From Vibrio sp. HB236076 (lineage in GTDB: Bacteria; Pseudomonadota; Gammaproteobacteria; Enterobacterales; Vibrionaceae), in NCBI RefSeq assembly GCF_040957575.1, contig NZ_CP162601.1:1426001-1490000 (forward strand): a DNA stretch of 64,000 nucleotides, written 5' to 3'. Both the position numbers and the translations under genes were made by a program. Positions 9,123 to 17,605 of the stretch are shown here, piece after piece (position 1 is the first letter of the stretch; each line of letters opens with the position of its first letter). Below the pieces are notes generated by a model. The model was not told where the DNA came from. It made no database searches and saw only the letters and a program-made list of their open reading frames with translations.

Positions 9123-9144
9123 ACAATGAGATGATACTCATTGT
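9123..9144 (-). promoter_or_regulatory. Perfect 8-bp inverted repeat upstream of the reductase gene
   Basis: Half-sites ACAATGAG and CTCATTGT are separated by 6 bases, centred about 37 bp upstream of the reductase ATG at 9096. Its size and symmetry suit a dimeric repressor or activator of the TetR/HxlR/MerR kind. It lies in the 69-bp gap after proV. No U-run follows, so a terminator is unlikely. Confidence 0.5.
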
Positions 9145-9165
9145 TGAAAAATCAAGGGTTGAAAC

Positions 9166-10344
9166 TTATTTATCAGAAAAAATTTCTGCGACTTTGTCTT
9201 TTTCTAGTGTCCCGGTGAGTTCGCCTTTGTCGTTTACAACGGGCAGCGAATAGTCTGATGACAAGGTTTCTGTTAGCACTTGCTCAATTGCTACATCTGG
9301 CGCGACAACGGGGACATCTTCATAAGTGGATTGGTCGATGTTTTCTGAAGACTTGCAATCTGCAGCTTCTAAGCTTTCTTGAGTTAAAACACCTTGGTAG
9401 CCTTCCGGAGTAACGTGATAGCCGTAGTCTTGATTTTTACTACGCATTTGTTTCAGGGCATCTTCAATGGTCGTCGCTGTGATACGCAATGACGGCTTTT
9501 GCATGACGGTTTCAACGGTAAGTGCACGAGCTCGATTGACGTCTTTAACAAAGGCTTCCACGTAGTCTGTTGCTGGGTTAAGTAAGATTTCATCCGGAGT
9601 ACCTTGTTGGACTAGCTCACCGTCTTTAAGGATGGCAATTCTATCGCCTAGCCTCAAGGCTTCGTCCAAATCATGAGTAATAAAGATAATGGTTTTTTGC
9701 AATTTATCTTGAAGCTCGATCAGTTGATCTTGCATCTCACTTCGGATTAATGGATCGAGTGCAGAAAAAGCTTCATCCATTAGCAAAATTTCAGCATCGG
9801 TGCACAGTGCACGAGCTAGACCCACCCTTTGTTGTTGTCCGCCAGACAGTTGAGAAGGGTACTGATCTTCATACCCTTTGAGACCTACCGTATCGAGCCA
9901 TTGTTGTGAGCGCTCATAGCGTTTGGTCTTCTCAATGCCTTGAATCTCAAGTCCGTAAGCCACGTTATCGAGAACTTTTCGGTGAGGTAACAAGCCAAAG
10001 CGTTGGAACACCATAGACATTTTGTGACGTCGAAAAGTCTCGAGTTCTTTTGGATTGTTAAGCATGATATCGGTCCCTTCAACGTCAATTTTCCCTTCAG
10101 TCGGGTCAATAAGGCGGTTAAAGTGACGAATCATGGTTGATTTACCTGAACCTGAAAGGCCCATAATGACAAAGATTTCACCTTTATGAATTTCAAGATT
10201 AATATCTTTGAGGCCAACAGTATGCCCTGTTTTTTCTAGAACTTCTTCTTTAGATGCACCTGATTTGACCATAGGCAGAACGCTTTGTGGGTTATCTCCA
10301 AAAATTTTATACAGCCCAGAAATAGAGATTAAAGGTTTAGTCAT
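9166..10344 (-). CDS. proV: ProV: glycine betaine/proline ABC transporter ATP-binding protein
   Basis: 392 residues, close to E. coli ProV at 400. An N-terminal family-specific segment (LYKIFGDNPQ) precedes Walker A GLSGSGKST (about 60-68). Then come the Q-loop in MVFQRFGLLPH, the signature LSGGQQQR, Walker B ILLMDEAFSALDP, and FITHDLDEAL. After about residue 275 are two CBS domains, which in this family sense ionic strength and gate uptake. It is the ATPase of a quaternary-amine importer used for osmoprotection. The start overlaps the end of proW by 8 bases, a sign of translational coupling. Operon order is proX-proW-proV rather than the V-W-X of E. coli; this order is known in vibrios. Confidence 0.95.
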   Translation of the reverse strand: MTKPLISISGLYKIFGDNPQSVLPMVKSGASKEEVLEKTGHTVGLKDINLEIHKGEIFVIMGLSGSGKSTMIRHFNRLIDPTEGKIDVEGTDIMLNNPKELETFRRHKMSMVFQRFGLLPHRKVLDNVAYGLEIQGIEKTKRYERSQQWLDTVGLKGYEDQYPSQLSGGQQQRVGLARALCTDAEILLMDEAFSALDPLIRSEMQDQLIELQDKLQKTIIFITHDLDEALRLGDRIAILKDGELVQQGTPDEILLNPATDYVEAFVKDVNRARALTVETVMQKPSLRITATTIEDALKQMRSKNQDYGYHVTPEGYQGVLTQESLEAADCKSSENIDQSTYEDVPVVAPDVAIEQVLTETLSSDYSLPVVNDKGELTGTLEKDKVAEIFSDK

Positions 10345-11236
10345 TTTTGTTGTCCCCTAAATGCGCTTGTGTACGTTTTGCATAAGATTGTGATGCTCGG
10401 TCAATTAAAATCGCCAAGGCGACAATGGCAAAGCCATTGAGAAGACCTAAAGTGAAATATTGGTTAGTGATGGCTTTTAGCACCGGCTGCCCGAGGCCTT
10501 TCACCCCAATCATCGACGCAATCACGACCATAGAAAGCGCCATCATAATAGTTTGGTTGATACCGGCCATAATCGTTGGCATCGCGAGAGGAAGCTGCAC
10601 GCCAAACAAACGTTGTTTTGAACTTGCGCCAAAGGCCGTGGCTGCCTCGAGTACTTCTTTATCAACTAACCTTATCCCTAAATTGGTCAAACGAATGACT
10701 GGCGGGATAGCATAGATGATAACGGCAATCAATCCGGGCACTTTACCAATACCCAATAACATCACAACCGGTATCAAGTATACGAAGGCGGGCATGGTTT
10801 GCATAATATCGAGAAATGGCGTCACAATAGATTGCATCCGGTTAGAGCGGGCCATGGCGATACCAATAGGAATGCCCAGTACGATGGCGAGTAAGGTACA
10901 AACCGTAATGATACTGAGGGTTCTCATCGTATCTTCCCACATGCCAAAATAGCCAATGAGCAGCATAGAAATAACGGTTGCGGCAGATAACTTGACCGAG
11001 CGACTGGCAAAATAGACCAAGCCTGTTAACGCAATCAAGACGAGCCACCAAGGGGTACTCAAAAGTAATTTCTCAAACCAAACAAGAAAAGACAAAAGGG
11101 GATTAAATAGGGATTCGATTAAGTCACCATATTCACGAGAAAACCCTTTATAGGCACCATCAAGCGTTTGACGAATTACTCTTAATGTTGAACGATCCAT
11201 CTCAGGGAAGCTGGTTAACCAACTGCTATCGAACAT
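10337..11236 (-). CDS. proW: ProW: glycine betaine/proline ABC transporter permease
   Basis: 299 residues. A short N-terminal region (MFDSSWLTSFPEMDRSTL...) is followed by about 6-7 membrane helices and the BPD-transport-1 EAA loop (DKEVLEAATAFGASSKQRLFGVQLPLAMPTI). It forms the membrane channel energised by ProV and fed by ProX. The start at 11236 has AAGGA about 8 bases upstream; a start at 11272 is possible in frame but has no better ribosome site. It is followed by proV with an 8-base overlap and preceded by proX after about 100 bp. Confidence 0.94.
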   Translation of the reverse strand: MFDSSWLTSFPEMDRSTLRVIRQTLDGAYKGFSREYGDLIESLFNPLLSFLVWFEKLLLSTPWWLVLIALTGLVYFASRSVKLSAATVISMLLIGYFGMWEDTMRTLSIITVCTLLAIVLGIPIGIAMARSNRMQSIVTPFLDIMQTMPAFVYLIPVVMLLGIGKVPGLIAVIIYAIPPVIRLTNLGIRLVDKEVLEAATAFGASSKQRLFGVQLPLAMPTIMAGINQTIMMALSMVVIASMIGVKGLGQPVLKAITNQYFTLGLLNGFAIVALAILIDRASQSYAKRTQAHLGDNKND

Positions 11237-11340
11237 TGTATTATCCTTTGAATTAAAAAGAGTAACTGGCATCAGTCACTCTTTATTTAGTAATGTAACT
11301 ATTGCGAAAATTTTGTGTATAGCACCTTTAAACTAAGGTA

Positions 11341-12333
11341 TTAAAGCTCTGCGCTAATTTTTTCTGCTGCTTCTTTTGACACCCACTTTTTCCAAATGTC
11401 GGGATGCGTATCCAAGAAGTAAAACATCGCATCTTCTGAAGTGGCTTGCTCTCCTTCCATCCAGGCAAGAATGCTATTGAGTTCATCATTCGTGAAACCA
11501 CGGTGCGATAAGTATTCCATCACCTTAGGATGAGCATTAGCAAATGTACTCGCCACTAAAGTACTGACTGGGCTTGGTGGGTACATGGTTACTTTAGGGT
11601 CAGCACAATTTTCTTGCGTGGTACAAGTTGTGAATTCTTCTTCATCGACACCAGAACCAAGATCGACAAGTGTCATATCGTATTTACCCAAAATAGCAGT
11701 CGGGGCCCAATAGTAACCAAACCAACCTTCACCGCGCTCATAAGCTTTGGCAATAGAACCGGATAAGCCAGCACTTGAGCCTGGATCAACTAATTGGAAT
11801 CCAGCGTCTTGCAAATGGAGTGCTTTAAAAAGATTACCGCTAGAGATTTGACAGTTCCAACCTGCTGGACAGCCATAAAAACCGCCTACGCTGGGGTCTT
11901 CTGGGTGTTTAAATAATTCGGGGTGTTTTTTGATACCTTCGATAGTGCTTAGTTCTGGATGTTTTTCCAACATATAGGTCGGGATCCAAAAACCCTCTTG
12001 TCCGCCGTCGGTTAGTGACGGGCCTGCATTGATCAGTCGTTTTTCTTCTACGCCTTTTTCAATGGCTTCTTTTGCTGAATTTGTCCAAAGTTCAGGGGCA
12101 ATATCAGGCTCACCTTTTTCGATCATGGACGTCGTGGTCGGCATGGTATCGCCTGGGACCAATTCCGCATCACATCCATAACCATATTCTAAAATGAATT
12201 TGTCGACGTTAGCGATAAAGCTTGCTGAATTCCAGTTCATGTCGGCAATAGTAACTCGTCCACAATCATCAGCGTAGGCTGATGTAGAGGCTGCGGTGAG
12301 CAATAGTGCGGAGAGAGTGATTTTCCTGTTCAT
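11341..12333 (-). CDS. proX: ProX: glycine betaine-type periplasmic binding protein
   Basis: 330 residues. Signal peptide MNRKITLSALLLTAASTSAYA, then DDCGRVTIADMNWNSASF, the conserved opening of OpuAC-type proteins. Tryptophans typical of the aromatic betaine cage are visible (ELWTNSAK, EGFWIP, GWFGYYWAPT). Cys pairs (GFYGCPAGWNC and TCTTQENC) probably form periplasmic disulfides. It captures betaine, proline betaine or a related quaternary amine for ProW/ProV. It is the first gene of the operon; GAGGAT lies just upstream of the ATG. The long AT-rich region ahead of it is probably the osmoregulated promoter. Confidence 0.94.
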   Translation of the reverse strand: MNRKITLSALLLTAASTSAYADDCGRVTIADMNWNSASFIANVDKFILEYGYGCDAELVPGDTMPTTTSMIEKGEPDIAPELWTNSAKEAIEKGVEEKRLINAGPSLTDGGQEGFWIPTYMLEKHPELSTIEGIKKHPELFKHPEDPSVGGFYGCPAGWNCQISSGNLFKALHLQDAGFQLVDPGSSAGLSGSIAKAYERGEGWFGYYWAPTAILGKYDMTLVDLGSGVDEEEFTTCTTQENCADPKVTMYPPSPVSTLVASTFANAHPKVMEYLSHRGFTNDELNSILAWMEGEQATSEDAMFYFLDTHPDIWKKWVSKEAAEKISAEL

Positions 12334-13005
12334 AGTCTATCCTCGATTGTTTTTCTTCCGTAAACATTTTTTACTATAGCGCAATTTAATTAGAACTCAA
12401 ATAGTTAGTGGTGTATTAACTGGCTTTGGATTTTATTTTGGTGTCGAATTAAATAAGTTGTTGATTTTAAATTAAAAATATAATTTTACATAACATGCGT
12501 GATGTTAGGTTTTGGGTAGTTATTTATAATAATATAAATCATAAATATATGATTTTATGTGATTTTTTCTTTTTTGCAATTTACAAGAAACAGTAAGAGA
12601 AAATGTAAACTAGATCACAAAAAGGAATGAGTTGTAAATATTTATTAGGCTTAAGTAAGGAGAGCAAAAAGTGTTCTTTGTATGATTTTATGTCGTGGTT
12701 ATATTCGTAGAATATATTGAGATATCGTTCTGTTTTTTCATCTGATAAGTCATTGTAATTAAAGGAACTATGATGATGTAAAGCCTATGGCTATTACGAT
12801 TTTTTGTTTAACTGCATGATTAGTAAAGCTTATGGCTTGTTTTTGAGATTCGATCTTACTGTGTTCAACATCATAATTTTGAATAGGGATAAGTGATCTA
12901 ATTAGCATTTCTTTAATTGATCAGTACTCAACCTTTAAGTAATACAATAGTATAAGTTTATTGATTGCTTGAATCAGTATCACAATAATTTCAAGGCTTA
13001 AAAGT
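12334..13005. other. Long AT-rich divergent intergenic region upstream of proX
   Basis: 672 bp without a credible gene, between proX (minus) and the 13006 gene (plus). It contains a CRP-like site at 12604-12619 and a perfect 8-bp dyad at 12536-12555 (AAATCATA/TATGATTT, 4-base spacer). Two copies of a 14-base element TAAAGCYTATGGCT lie about 44 bp apart, near 12780 and 12824. Long A/T tracts suggest H-NS-type silencing, as expected for osmotic-stress genes; this is inference. Confidence 0.5.
12604..12619. promoter_or_regulatory. Candidate CRP-binding site
   Basis: TGTAA-N6-TCACA, with one mismatch to the core TGTGA-N6-TCACA. The flanking AAA on the left and the central CTAGA also agree with the extended consensus. 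It lies about 270 bp upstream of proX and 390 bp upstream of the 13006 gene, so which one it would control is unclear. Confidence 0.5.
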
Positions 13006-13479
13006 ATGAAGTCACATCTAGACATTGCCAAGCAGGCGGTTGAGCTTGTTATGCCGTCATTAAACAAGTTATTTGAACGTACTAATCGAAAAGAATTACA
13101 CATCGTCATTATGGATCCGAGGGTAAAACCTTGGGAATGTGAATTTGAGCAAGGTGTATTGTTCGAAACCTCGATTGGCTCACCAGAACAATGGACGATT
13201 CCTTTTGATCAATTTGCTCGAAAAAAAGCCCAGCAAGCTTGGCGGCATTCATGTGCCAATATCCATTTGCAAACTTCATCTACTTCCGCTTTGAGAGAAG
13301 ACGACATTCTTTTTTATGGGTCATTTGTCTATGGTCAAGTGGTTGTGGCTTGTAGCGGTGTCGAGCAATGGTATGACATGTTAATCAGTGGTTGGATTGC
13401 GGTCGCTTTTGAGCAGTTGTGTATGGCCGAATATCAAAGTAACAAAGTGAATAATCCGACACAAACTTTACGGGAATAA
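13006..13479 (+). CDS. Uncharacterised protein, possibly GlcG/HbpS-like
   Basis: 157 residues, soluble, no signal. I do not recognise it firmly. The C-terminal half (FDQFARKKAQQAWRHS..., then DDILFYGSFVYGQVVVACSGVE, then an amphipathic helix) resembles the layout of GlcG/HbpS (DUF336) proteins: an ARKKA helix, a small-residue strand and a conserved SG turn. The match is loose. It lies upstream of tctC on the same strand, 165 bp away, and could be part of the same substrate-use cluster. Three cysteines near the C-terminal half and four tryptophans are notable. Start ATG at 13006. Confidence 0.6.
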   Translation: MKSHLDIAKQAVELVMPSLNKLFERTNRKELHIVIMDPRVKPWECEFEQGVLFETSIGSPEQWTIPFDQFARKKAQQAWRHSCANIHLQTSSTSALREDDILFYGSFVYGQVVVACSGVEQWYDMLISGWIAVAFEQLCMAEYQSNKVNNPTQTLRE

Positions 13480-13643
13480 TTTACGCAAATTGCAAGACAT
13501 TGAGTGTGACAACAAGTATTACTCAGTGTTTTTGTGAAGGCAGATATCGTTATTTAACTTTATGATTTAATTCGGTATTTGCCATTTAGTTAATAATAAG
13601 AGCAGTTTACTAATTTAATACGTGATAAACAAAAAAGGTCTAT

Positions 13644-14576
13644 ATGATGAATAAATTACTCAAATCTTTGTTAGTTAGTGCTGGAATTTTGATGTCGACT
13701 TCTGCGTTGGCTGCGGACTACCCAAGCAAAAATATCCGTTTAGTTGTGCCGTTTGGTGCTGGGGGCGGAACAGATGCTGTTGGTCGGACTTTAGCTAATT
13801 CTGCAAAAGACATCTTGGGCAAAAACATTACTGTGATGAATCGTACAGGTGGTGCCGGTGCGGTTGGCATGAGTTTTGGTGCACAGCAGCGTCCCGATGG
13901 TTATACATTGACGGTTGTGACTCGTGAAATTGCTTCATTACCACAAATGGGTTTGATGCAACACGATGTCAATGACTTTCGCTTAATTCGCATGGTTAAC
14001 CTTGATCCTGCTGTTGTGCTTGTATCAAGTGATAGTCCCTATAATTCGATTAATGATCTCATCGAAGCGGCGAAAAATAACGAAAGCGGCATCAAGTTCG
14101 CATCGACGGCTGCGCCAAACTTCTATCTAATGGCTTTGGAGAAATCTCAAAACATTAAACTCAATGCTATCCCATACAATGGTGCTGCAGAAGCCATACC
14201 CGCAGTACTAGGTAAACACACTGATGTCACTATGGTTACCCCGGGTGAAGCTATCTCTCAATTGCGTTCAGGTCAATTAAAAGCGCTAGGTGTTATGTCT
14301 AATGAGCGTATCTCTTACATCCCTGATGTTCCAACGCTTAAAGAGCAGGGGATTGATGTTGTGACAGGAACTTGGCGTGGTATCGGTGCCCCTAAAGGCA
14401 CACCCGATGAAGTGATTGAAACTTTAGGGTCTGCTTTTGATAAAGCAATGGCTAGTGATGAGTTCAAAGCGTTTATGGAGAAAGGTGCAATGACAATTCA
14501 CAATATGAACGCACAAGAGTTCACTGACTTTGTGGTTCAAGATACAAAAACATTAGGTCAACTAATTAATAATTAA
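13644..14576 (+). CDS. tctC: TctC-type periplasmic binding protein of a tripartite tricarboxylate transporter
   Basis: 310 residues. Signal peptide MMNKLLKSLLVSAGILMSTSALA, then ADYPSKNIRLVVPFGAGGGTDAVGR, the classic Bug/TctC opening. Also present are the loop AQQRPDGYTL and PYNGAAEAIPAVLGKHTDVT, which contact the carboxylate ligand in this family. It captures a carboxylic acid in the periplasm for TctA/TctB. The real ligand cannot be read from the sequence, because Bug proteins bind citrate, other di/tricarboxylates, or aromatic acids. AAAGG lies 6 bases before the ATG. The gene is followed by a terminator-like hairpin before tctB, which should raise its expression over that of the membrane subunits. 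Confidence 0.92.
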   Translation: MMNKLLKSLLVSAGILMSTSALAADYPSKNIRLVVPFGAGGGTDAVGRTLANSAKDILGKNITVMNRTGGAGAVGMSFGAQQRPDGYTLTVVTREIASLPQMGLMQHDVNDFRLIRMVNLDPAVVLVSSDSPYNSINDLIEAAKNNESGIKFASTAAPNFYLMALEKSQNIKLNAIPYNGAAEAIPAVLGKHTDVTMVTPGEAISQLRSGQLKALGVMSNERISYIPDVPTLKEQGIDVVTGTWRGIGAPKGTPDEVIETLGSAFDKAMASDEFKAFMEKGAMTIHNMNAQEFTDFVVQDTKTLGQLINN

Positions 14577-14588
14577 AAACTTTTCTTA

Positions 14589-14609
14589 GGGGGCGTTGCC
14601 CCCTTTTTT
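14589..14609 (+). terminator. Intercistronic rho-independent terminator between tctC and tctB
   Basis: Stem GGGGGC/GCCCCC with a GTT loop, directly followed by six T. It lies 12 bp after the tctC stop and 18 bp before tctB. It probably allows partial read-through, so that the binding protein is made in excess over the membrane subunits. Confidence 0.85.
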
Positions 14610-14626
14610 CTATTGGGGGAAGTATT

Positions 14627-15073
14627 GTGAACCATAGAATGTCGATTTTTTTGTCGCTCGTCATTGCCGCTTGTTCGTGTGTTCTTTTTTTAGTTACACA
14701 ATTTGAACAACCTCGTTTTCAAGATGCCAGTGTTGATGCCAAATTCTTTCCATCGATGGTTGCTATCGGCCAAATAATTCTCTGTGTGATTTTATTACTT
14801 CAGAACAAATGGCAAAAGCGTACTTCAGATGGCGAAGCCGATATTTTTAGTAAAATGTCTGCACTTGGTGTTATGTATATAGTTTCTTATGTTTTATTGA
14901 TCAATCTACTTGGTTACTTACTGGCGACTTTAGCTGCATTTACCGTTTATCTTTTTGCCCTTCACATCAGAAAAATCTCCTATTACTTAGTAGCTTGGAG
15001 CTTTGTTGCTGTGGTTTATTATTTATTTGGCGAAGTGTTTTATATCGCTCTTCCTGAAGGACTTATGTACTAG
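14627..15073 (+). CDS. tctB: TctB-type small membrane subunit
   Basis: 148 residues with four predicted membrane helices (about 5-25, 38-58, 78-115 as a pair, 122-142), the usual form of TctB. It is the small, poorly conserved integral subunit of the secondary tripartite tricarboxylate transporter and partners TctA. GTG at 14627 is chosen because GGGGGA lies about 6 bases upstream; an ATG at 14639 is the alternative. tctA starts 8 bp after its stop. Confidence 0.88.
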   Translation: MNHRMSIFLSLVIAACSCVLFLVTQFEQPRFQDASVDAKFFPSMVAIGQIILCVILLLQNKWQKRTSDGEADIFSKMSALGVMYIVSYVLLINLLGYLLATLAAFTVYLFALHIRKISYYLVAWSFVAVVYYLFGEVFYIALPEGLMY

Positions 15074-15081
15074 AGGTGGTT

Positions 15082-16581
15082 ATGTTGGAACATTTGTTCA
15101 CTGGGCTAGTATCTGCGTTTAGCCCAAGTGTATTTCCTGTCCTTGTGTTTGGTGTTATCGGCGGTGTGATTTTAGGGGCTATGCCTGGGTTGACCGCAAC
15201 CATGGGGGTTGCGATTCTATTGCCTTTTACTTTCGGAATGGATGCGACACCGGCACTTGTGATGTTGATAGGTGTTTATATTGGGGGGATATATGGTGGT
15301 TCGATTTCCGCGATCTTACTAAAAACGCCCGGCACGCCAGCATCCGCTGCGACGGTTCTCGATGGCCATACGCTTGCCGCCAAAGGGCAAGCGGCGAGAG
15401 CGTTGAGTATTTCTGCGGTGGCATCGTTTGTCGGTGGTTTGATCAGTACGGTGATCCTTATTGCGATCGCGCCTATTTTGGCTAACTTTGCTCTTCGTTT
15501 TAATGCACCTGAGTATTTTGCTCTAGCACTTTTTGGCTTAACCATCATTGCGAGTGTCTCGTCTGATAATATCATCAAGGGGTTGATCGCAGGTGGTATA
15601 GGTCTTTTAGTGTCTACGATAGGATTGGATCCGATCAGCAGTGTACCGAGATTTACTTTTGGGGTGATGGATGTTTACAGTGGCATTAATGTGATCCCAG
15701 TGTTAATTGGTCTGTTCGCGTTGTCTGAGGCGCTTAACCAATTAGAAAAACTCGTTAAAGAAAACAAAGTTAAACCAATAAAATTTGACCATCATATACT
15801 GACAAAATCTGACTTAAAAACCATGATGCCAACAGCAGTCAAAAGTGGTTTACTAGGCACCTCTATCGGTTCTGTACCTGGAGCCGGTGCCGATATTTCA
15901 GCTTTTGTTTGCTATAACGAAGCCAAACGAGTATCCAAAAAACCGCAAGAATTTGGTCAAGGTTCGGTACAAGGTTTAGCGGCCGCTGAGGCGGGAAATA
16001 ATGGCGTGACTGGGGGTTCTTTAGTACCTTTGTTAACACTGGGAGTACCTGGTGATGCGGTGGCCGCTGTCTTACTTGGCGCGTTAATTGTACAAGGTTT
16101 GACACCAGGTCCACTCTTGTTTACCCAGAGCCCCGATGTGGTCTATGGTGTATTTAGCTCTATGCTGGTGGCCAATATTGTCATGTTGATCGTCGGTTTA
16201 GTGGGGATTCGCTTCTTTTGCCGAATTATTGAAATACCCAAAGTACTGCTCATTCCAATGATCGTTTCGTTGTCGATTGTCGGTGCATTTGCCATCAATA
16301 ACTCGATGTTCGATGTTGGGTTAGCGGTTGGTTTTGGTGTTTTGGGTTTTATTCTTGGTAAACTCACGATTCCTACTTCACCCATTCTACTGGCCATTAT
16401 CTTAGGCCCTATGGCAGAGACCAACTTGCGCAAAGCGTTATTGATGTATGACAATTCATGGTCATTCTTATACGATAGGCCAATCGCACTGGCGTTTGTT
16501 TTGTTAGCTGTTTTTTCTGCCTACTCAACGATCCGTATGAAAAAACGACAACGTCAAGCAGAAATGGCTGAAAAAGAATGA
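15082..16581 (+). CDS. tctA: TctA-type large membrane subunit
   Basis: 499 residues with about 11-12 membrane helices. Family motifs are clear: GAMPGLTATMGVAILLPFTFGM near the N-terminus, IYGGSISAILLKTPGTPASAATVLDG, and the second repeat GLLGTSIGSVPGAGADISAFVCYNEAKR with GVTGGSLVPLLTLGVPGDAVAAVLLGAL. TctA is the ion-coupled transport channel. The start at 15082 has GAGGTG 5 bases upstream; a GTG at 15076 is in frame but overlaps that ribosome site. It is the last gene of the tctCBA group; no two-component regulator (tctDE) is adjacent. Confidence 0.95.
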   Translation: MLEHLFTGLVSAFSPSVFPVLVFGVIGGVILGAMPGLTATMGVAILLPFTFGMDATPALVMLIGVYIGGIYGGSISAILLKTPGTPASAATVLDGHTLAAKGQAARALSISAVASFVGGLISTVILIAIAPILANFALRFNAPEYFALALFGLTIIASVSSDNIIKGLIAGGIGLLVSTIGLDPISSVPRFTFGVMDVYSGINVIPVLIGLFALSEALNQLEKLVKENKVKPIKFDHHILTKSDLKTMMPTAVKSGLLGTSIGSVPGAGADISAFVCYNEAKRVSKKPQEFGQGSVQGLAAAEAGNNGVTGGSLVPLLTLGVPGDAVAAVLLGALIVQGLTPGPLLFTQSPDVVYGVFSSMLVANIVMLIVGLVGIRFFCRIIEIPKVLLIPMIVSLSIVGAFAINNSMFDVGLAVGFGVLGFILGKLTIPTSPILLAIILGPMAETNLRKALLMYDNSWSFLYDRPIALAFVLLAVFSAYSTIRMKKRQRQAEMAEKE

Positions 16582-16608
16582 TAATGTACTGTTTTGCCTA
16601 GAGGAGAT

Positions 16609-17523
16609 TTAAACATTGTCTCTTCGGTTGAATAGCCTTTGATAGCGCTTAATCATACTTTGGTTACCAATAAGCCCCCCTTGATGGATATACAAGAGGG
16701 GCTTTTTTATTTCACGGTGTTGTAAAAGCGCCTGCCACATAAATGGGTCATATAATAGGTCAAACTCGACACCGGTATTTTGGTGTAGTGATTGCCATAG
16801 TTGATAAGCTTCGCTATCAAGTTGACCAAAAGGTAAAGCACGGTTTCTATTGAGTACAATAGGTTGCGGTCCATGTGCATCTAATGCCTGCCACTGTTTT
16901 CTCAGAGTGTGTTCATTGCCAACACATGGCGTCGTCACAACATCGATAGCGTAAGGGGCTAAGACTTGCTGTAGAAAAAAAGAGGTGGTACCGGTTCCTG
17001 ATGGCAGAGCAACCGTCAGTGAATAAATCCGTTGAGAGTGTGCCCAAGACAGAATTTCCTGCGCTAATTGTTTAACACCGTGCTTGGCTTGAGGCCAAAA
17101 ACCTCCTTCAGGGATCACACAATTTGTAGGTAGGCTTTGCTTTTTATTCATCATCTCTTTGGGGTGGTATGGATGAGTGGCGATCACTTTTGCTCCGAGT
17201 TGAATAGCTTGCCAGTAATTCCCAAAGGTAACGTCATTTAGCCAAGGGGGTATATGTGAGACAAAAAACTCGAGTTGCCAGCCTTTGTATTGGCAGATAG
17301 CGGCCAATGAAACTAATGCATTCGACTGTACAGAGCCATAACTTGTAATAGTTGAAAATGCATCTTTGTCTTGTTCGAGTAACCAAGCAAACTTTCGAGC
17401 TTTATTTCCAGATAATAAAGGGTGTGATAGCTGATCTTGTTTCAGATAAAAATCGATTCCCGCAAAGTGGTGAGATGTTATTGGAGTGGGTAAATTGAGT
17501 TGAAGAGATGAAGTGTTTGTCAT
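16609..17523 (-). CDS. PLP-dependent enzyme, D-cysteine desulfhydrase / ACC deaminase family
   Basis: 304 residues. Fold-type II PLP features: LSGNKARKFAWLL carries the lysine that forms the Schiff base. Next comes YGSVQSNALVSLAAICQYKGW, then VALPSGTGTTSFFL, the phosphate-binding glycine-rich loop. These match the ACC deaminase/D-cysteine desulfhydrase family, which releases ammonia from ACC or H2S plus pyruvate from D-cysteine. Members without the plant-associated ACC active-site pattern are more often desulfhydrases, but I cannot decide here. Start at 17523 (MTNTSSLQLNLPTPI); a longer frame to 17583 lacks support. Its 3' end is convergent with tctA, 27 bp away. Confidence 0.85.
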   Translation of the reverse strand: MTNTSSLQLNLPTPITSHHFAGIDFYLKQDQLSHPLLSGNKARKFAWLLEQDKDAFSTITSYGSVQSNALVSLAAICQYKGWQLEFFVSHIPPWLNDVTFGNYWQAIQLGAKVIATHPYHPKEMMNKKQSLPTNCVIPEGGFWPQAKHGVKQLAQEILSWAHSQRIYSLTVALPSGTGTTSFFLQQVLAPYAIDVVTTPCVGNEHTLRKQWQALDAHGPQPIVLNRNRALPFGQLDSEAYQLWQSLHQNTGVEFDLLYDPFMWQALLQHREIKKPLLYIHQGGLIGNQSMIKRYQRLFNRRDNV

Positions 17524-17605
17524 TGCGAAAGTTATTTCCAAGCCAAAATCATAGCATGCCAAGCTCATAAGTGCTGGTGGCATGCTATACCGAAATCAGA
17601 TACGC

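Noticed and set aside
12921..13109. 62-codon minus-strand frame upstream of the 13006 gene
   Set aside because: AT-driven frame over the promoter and gene start; no ribosome site.
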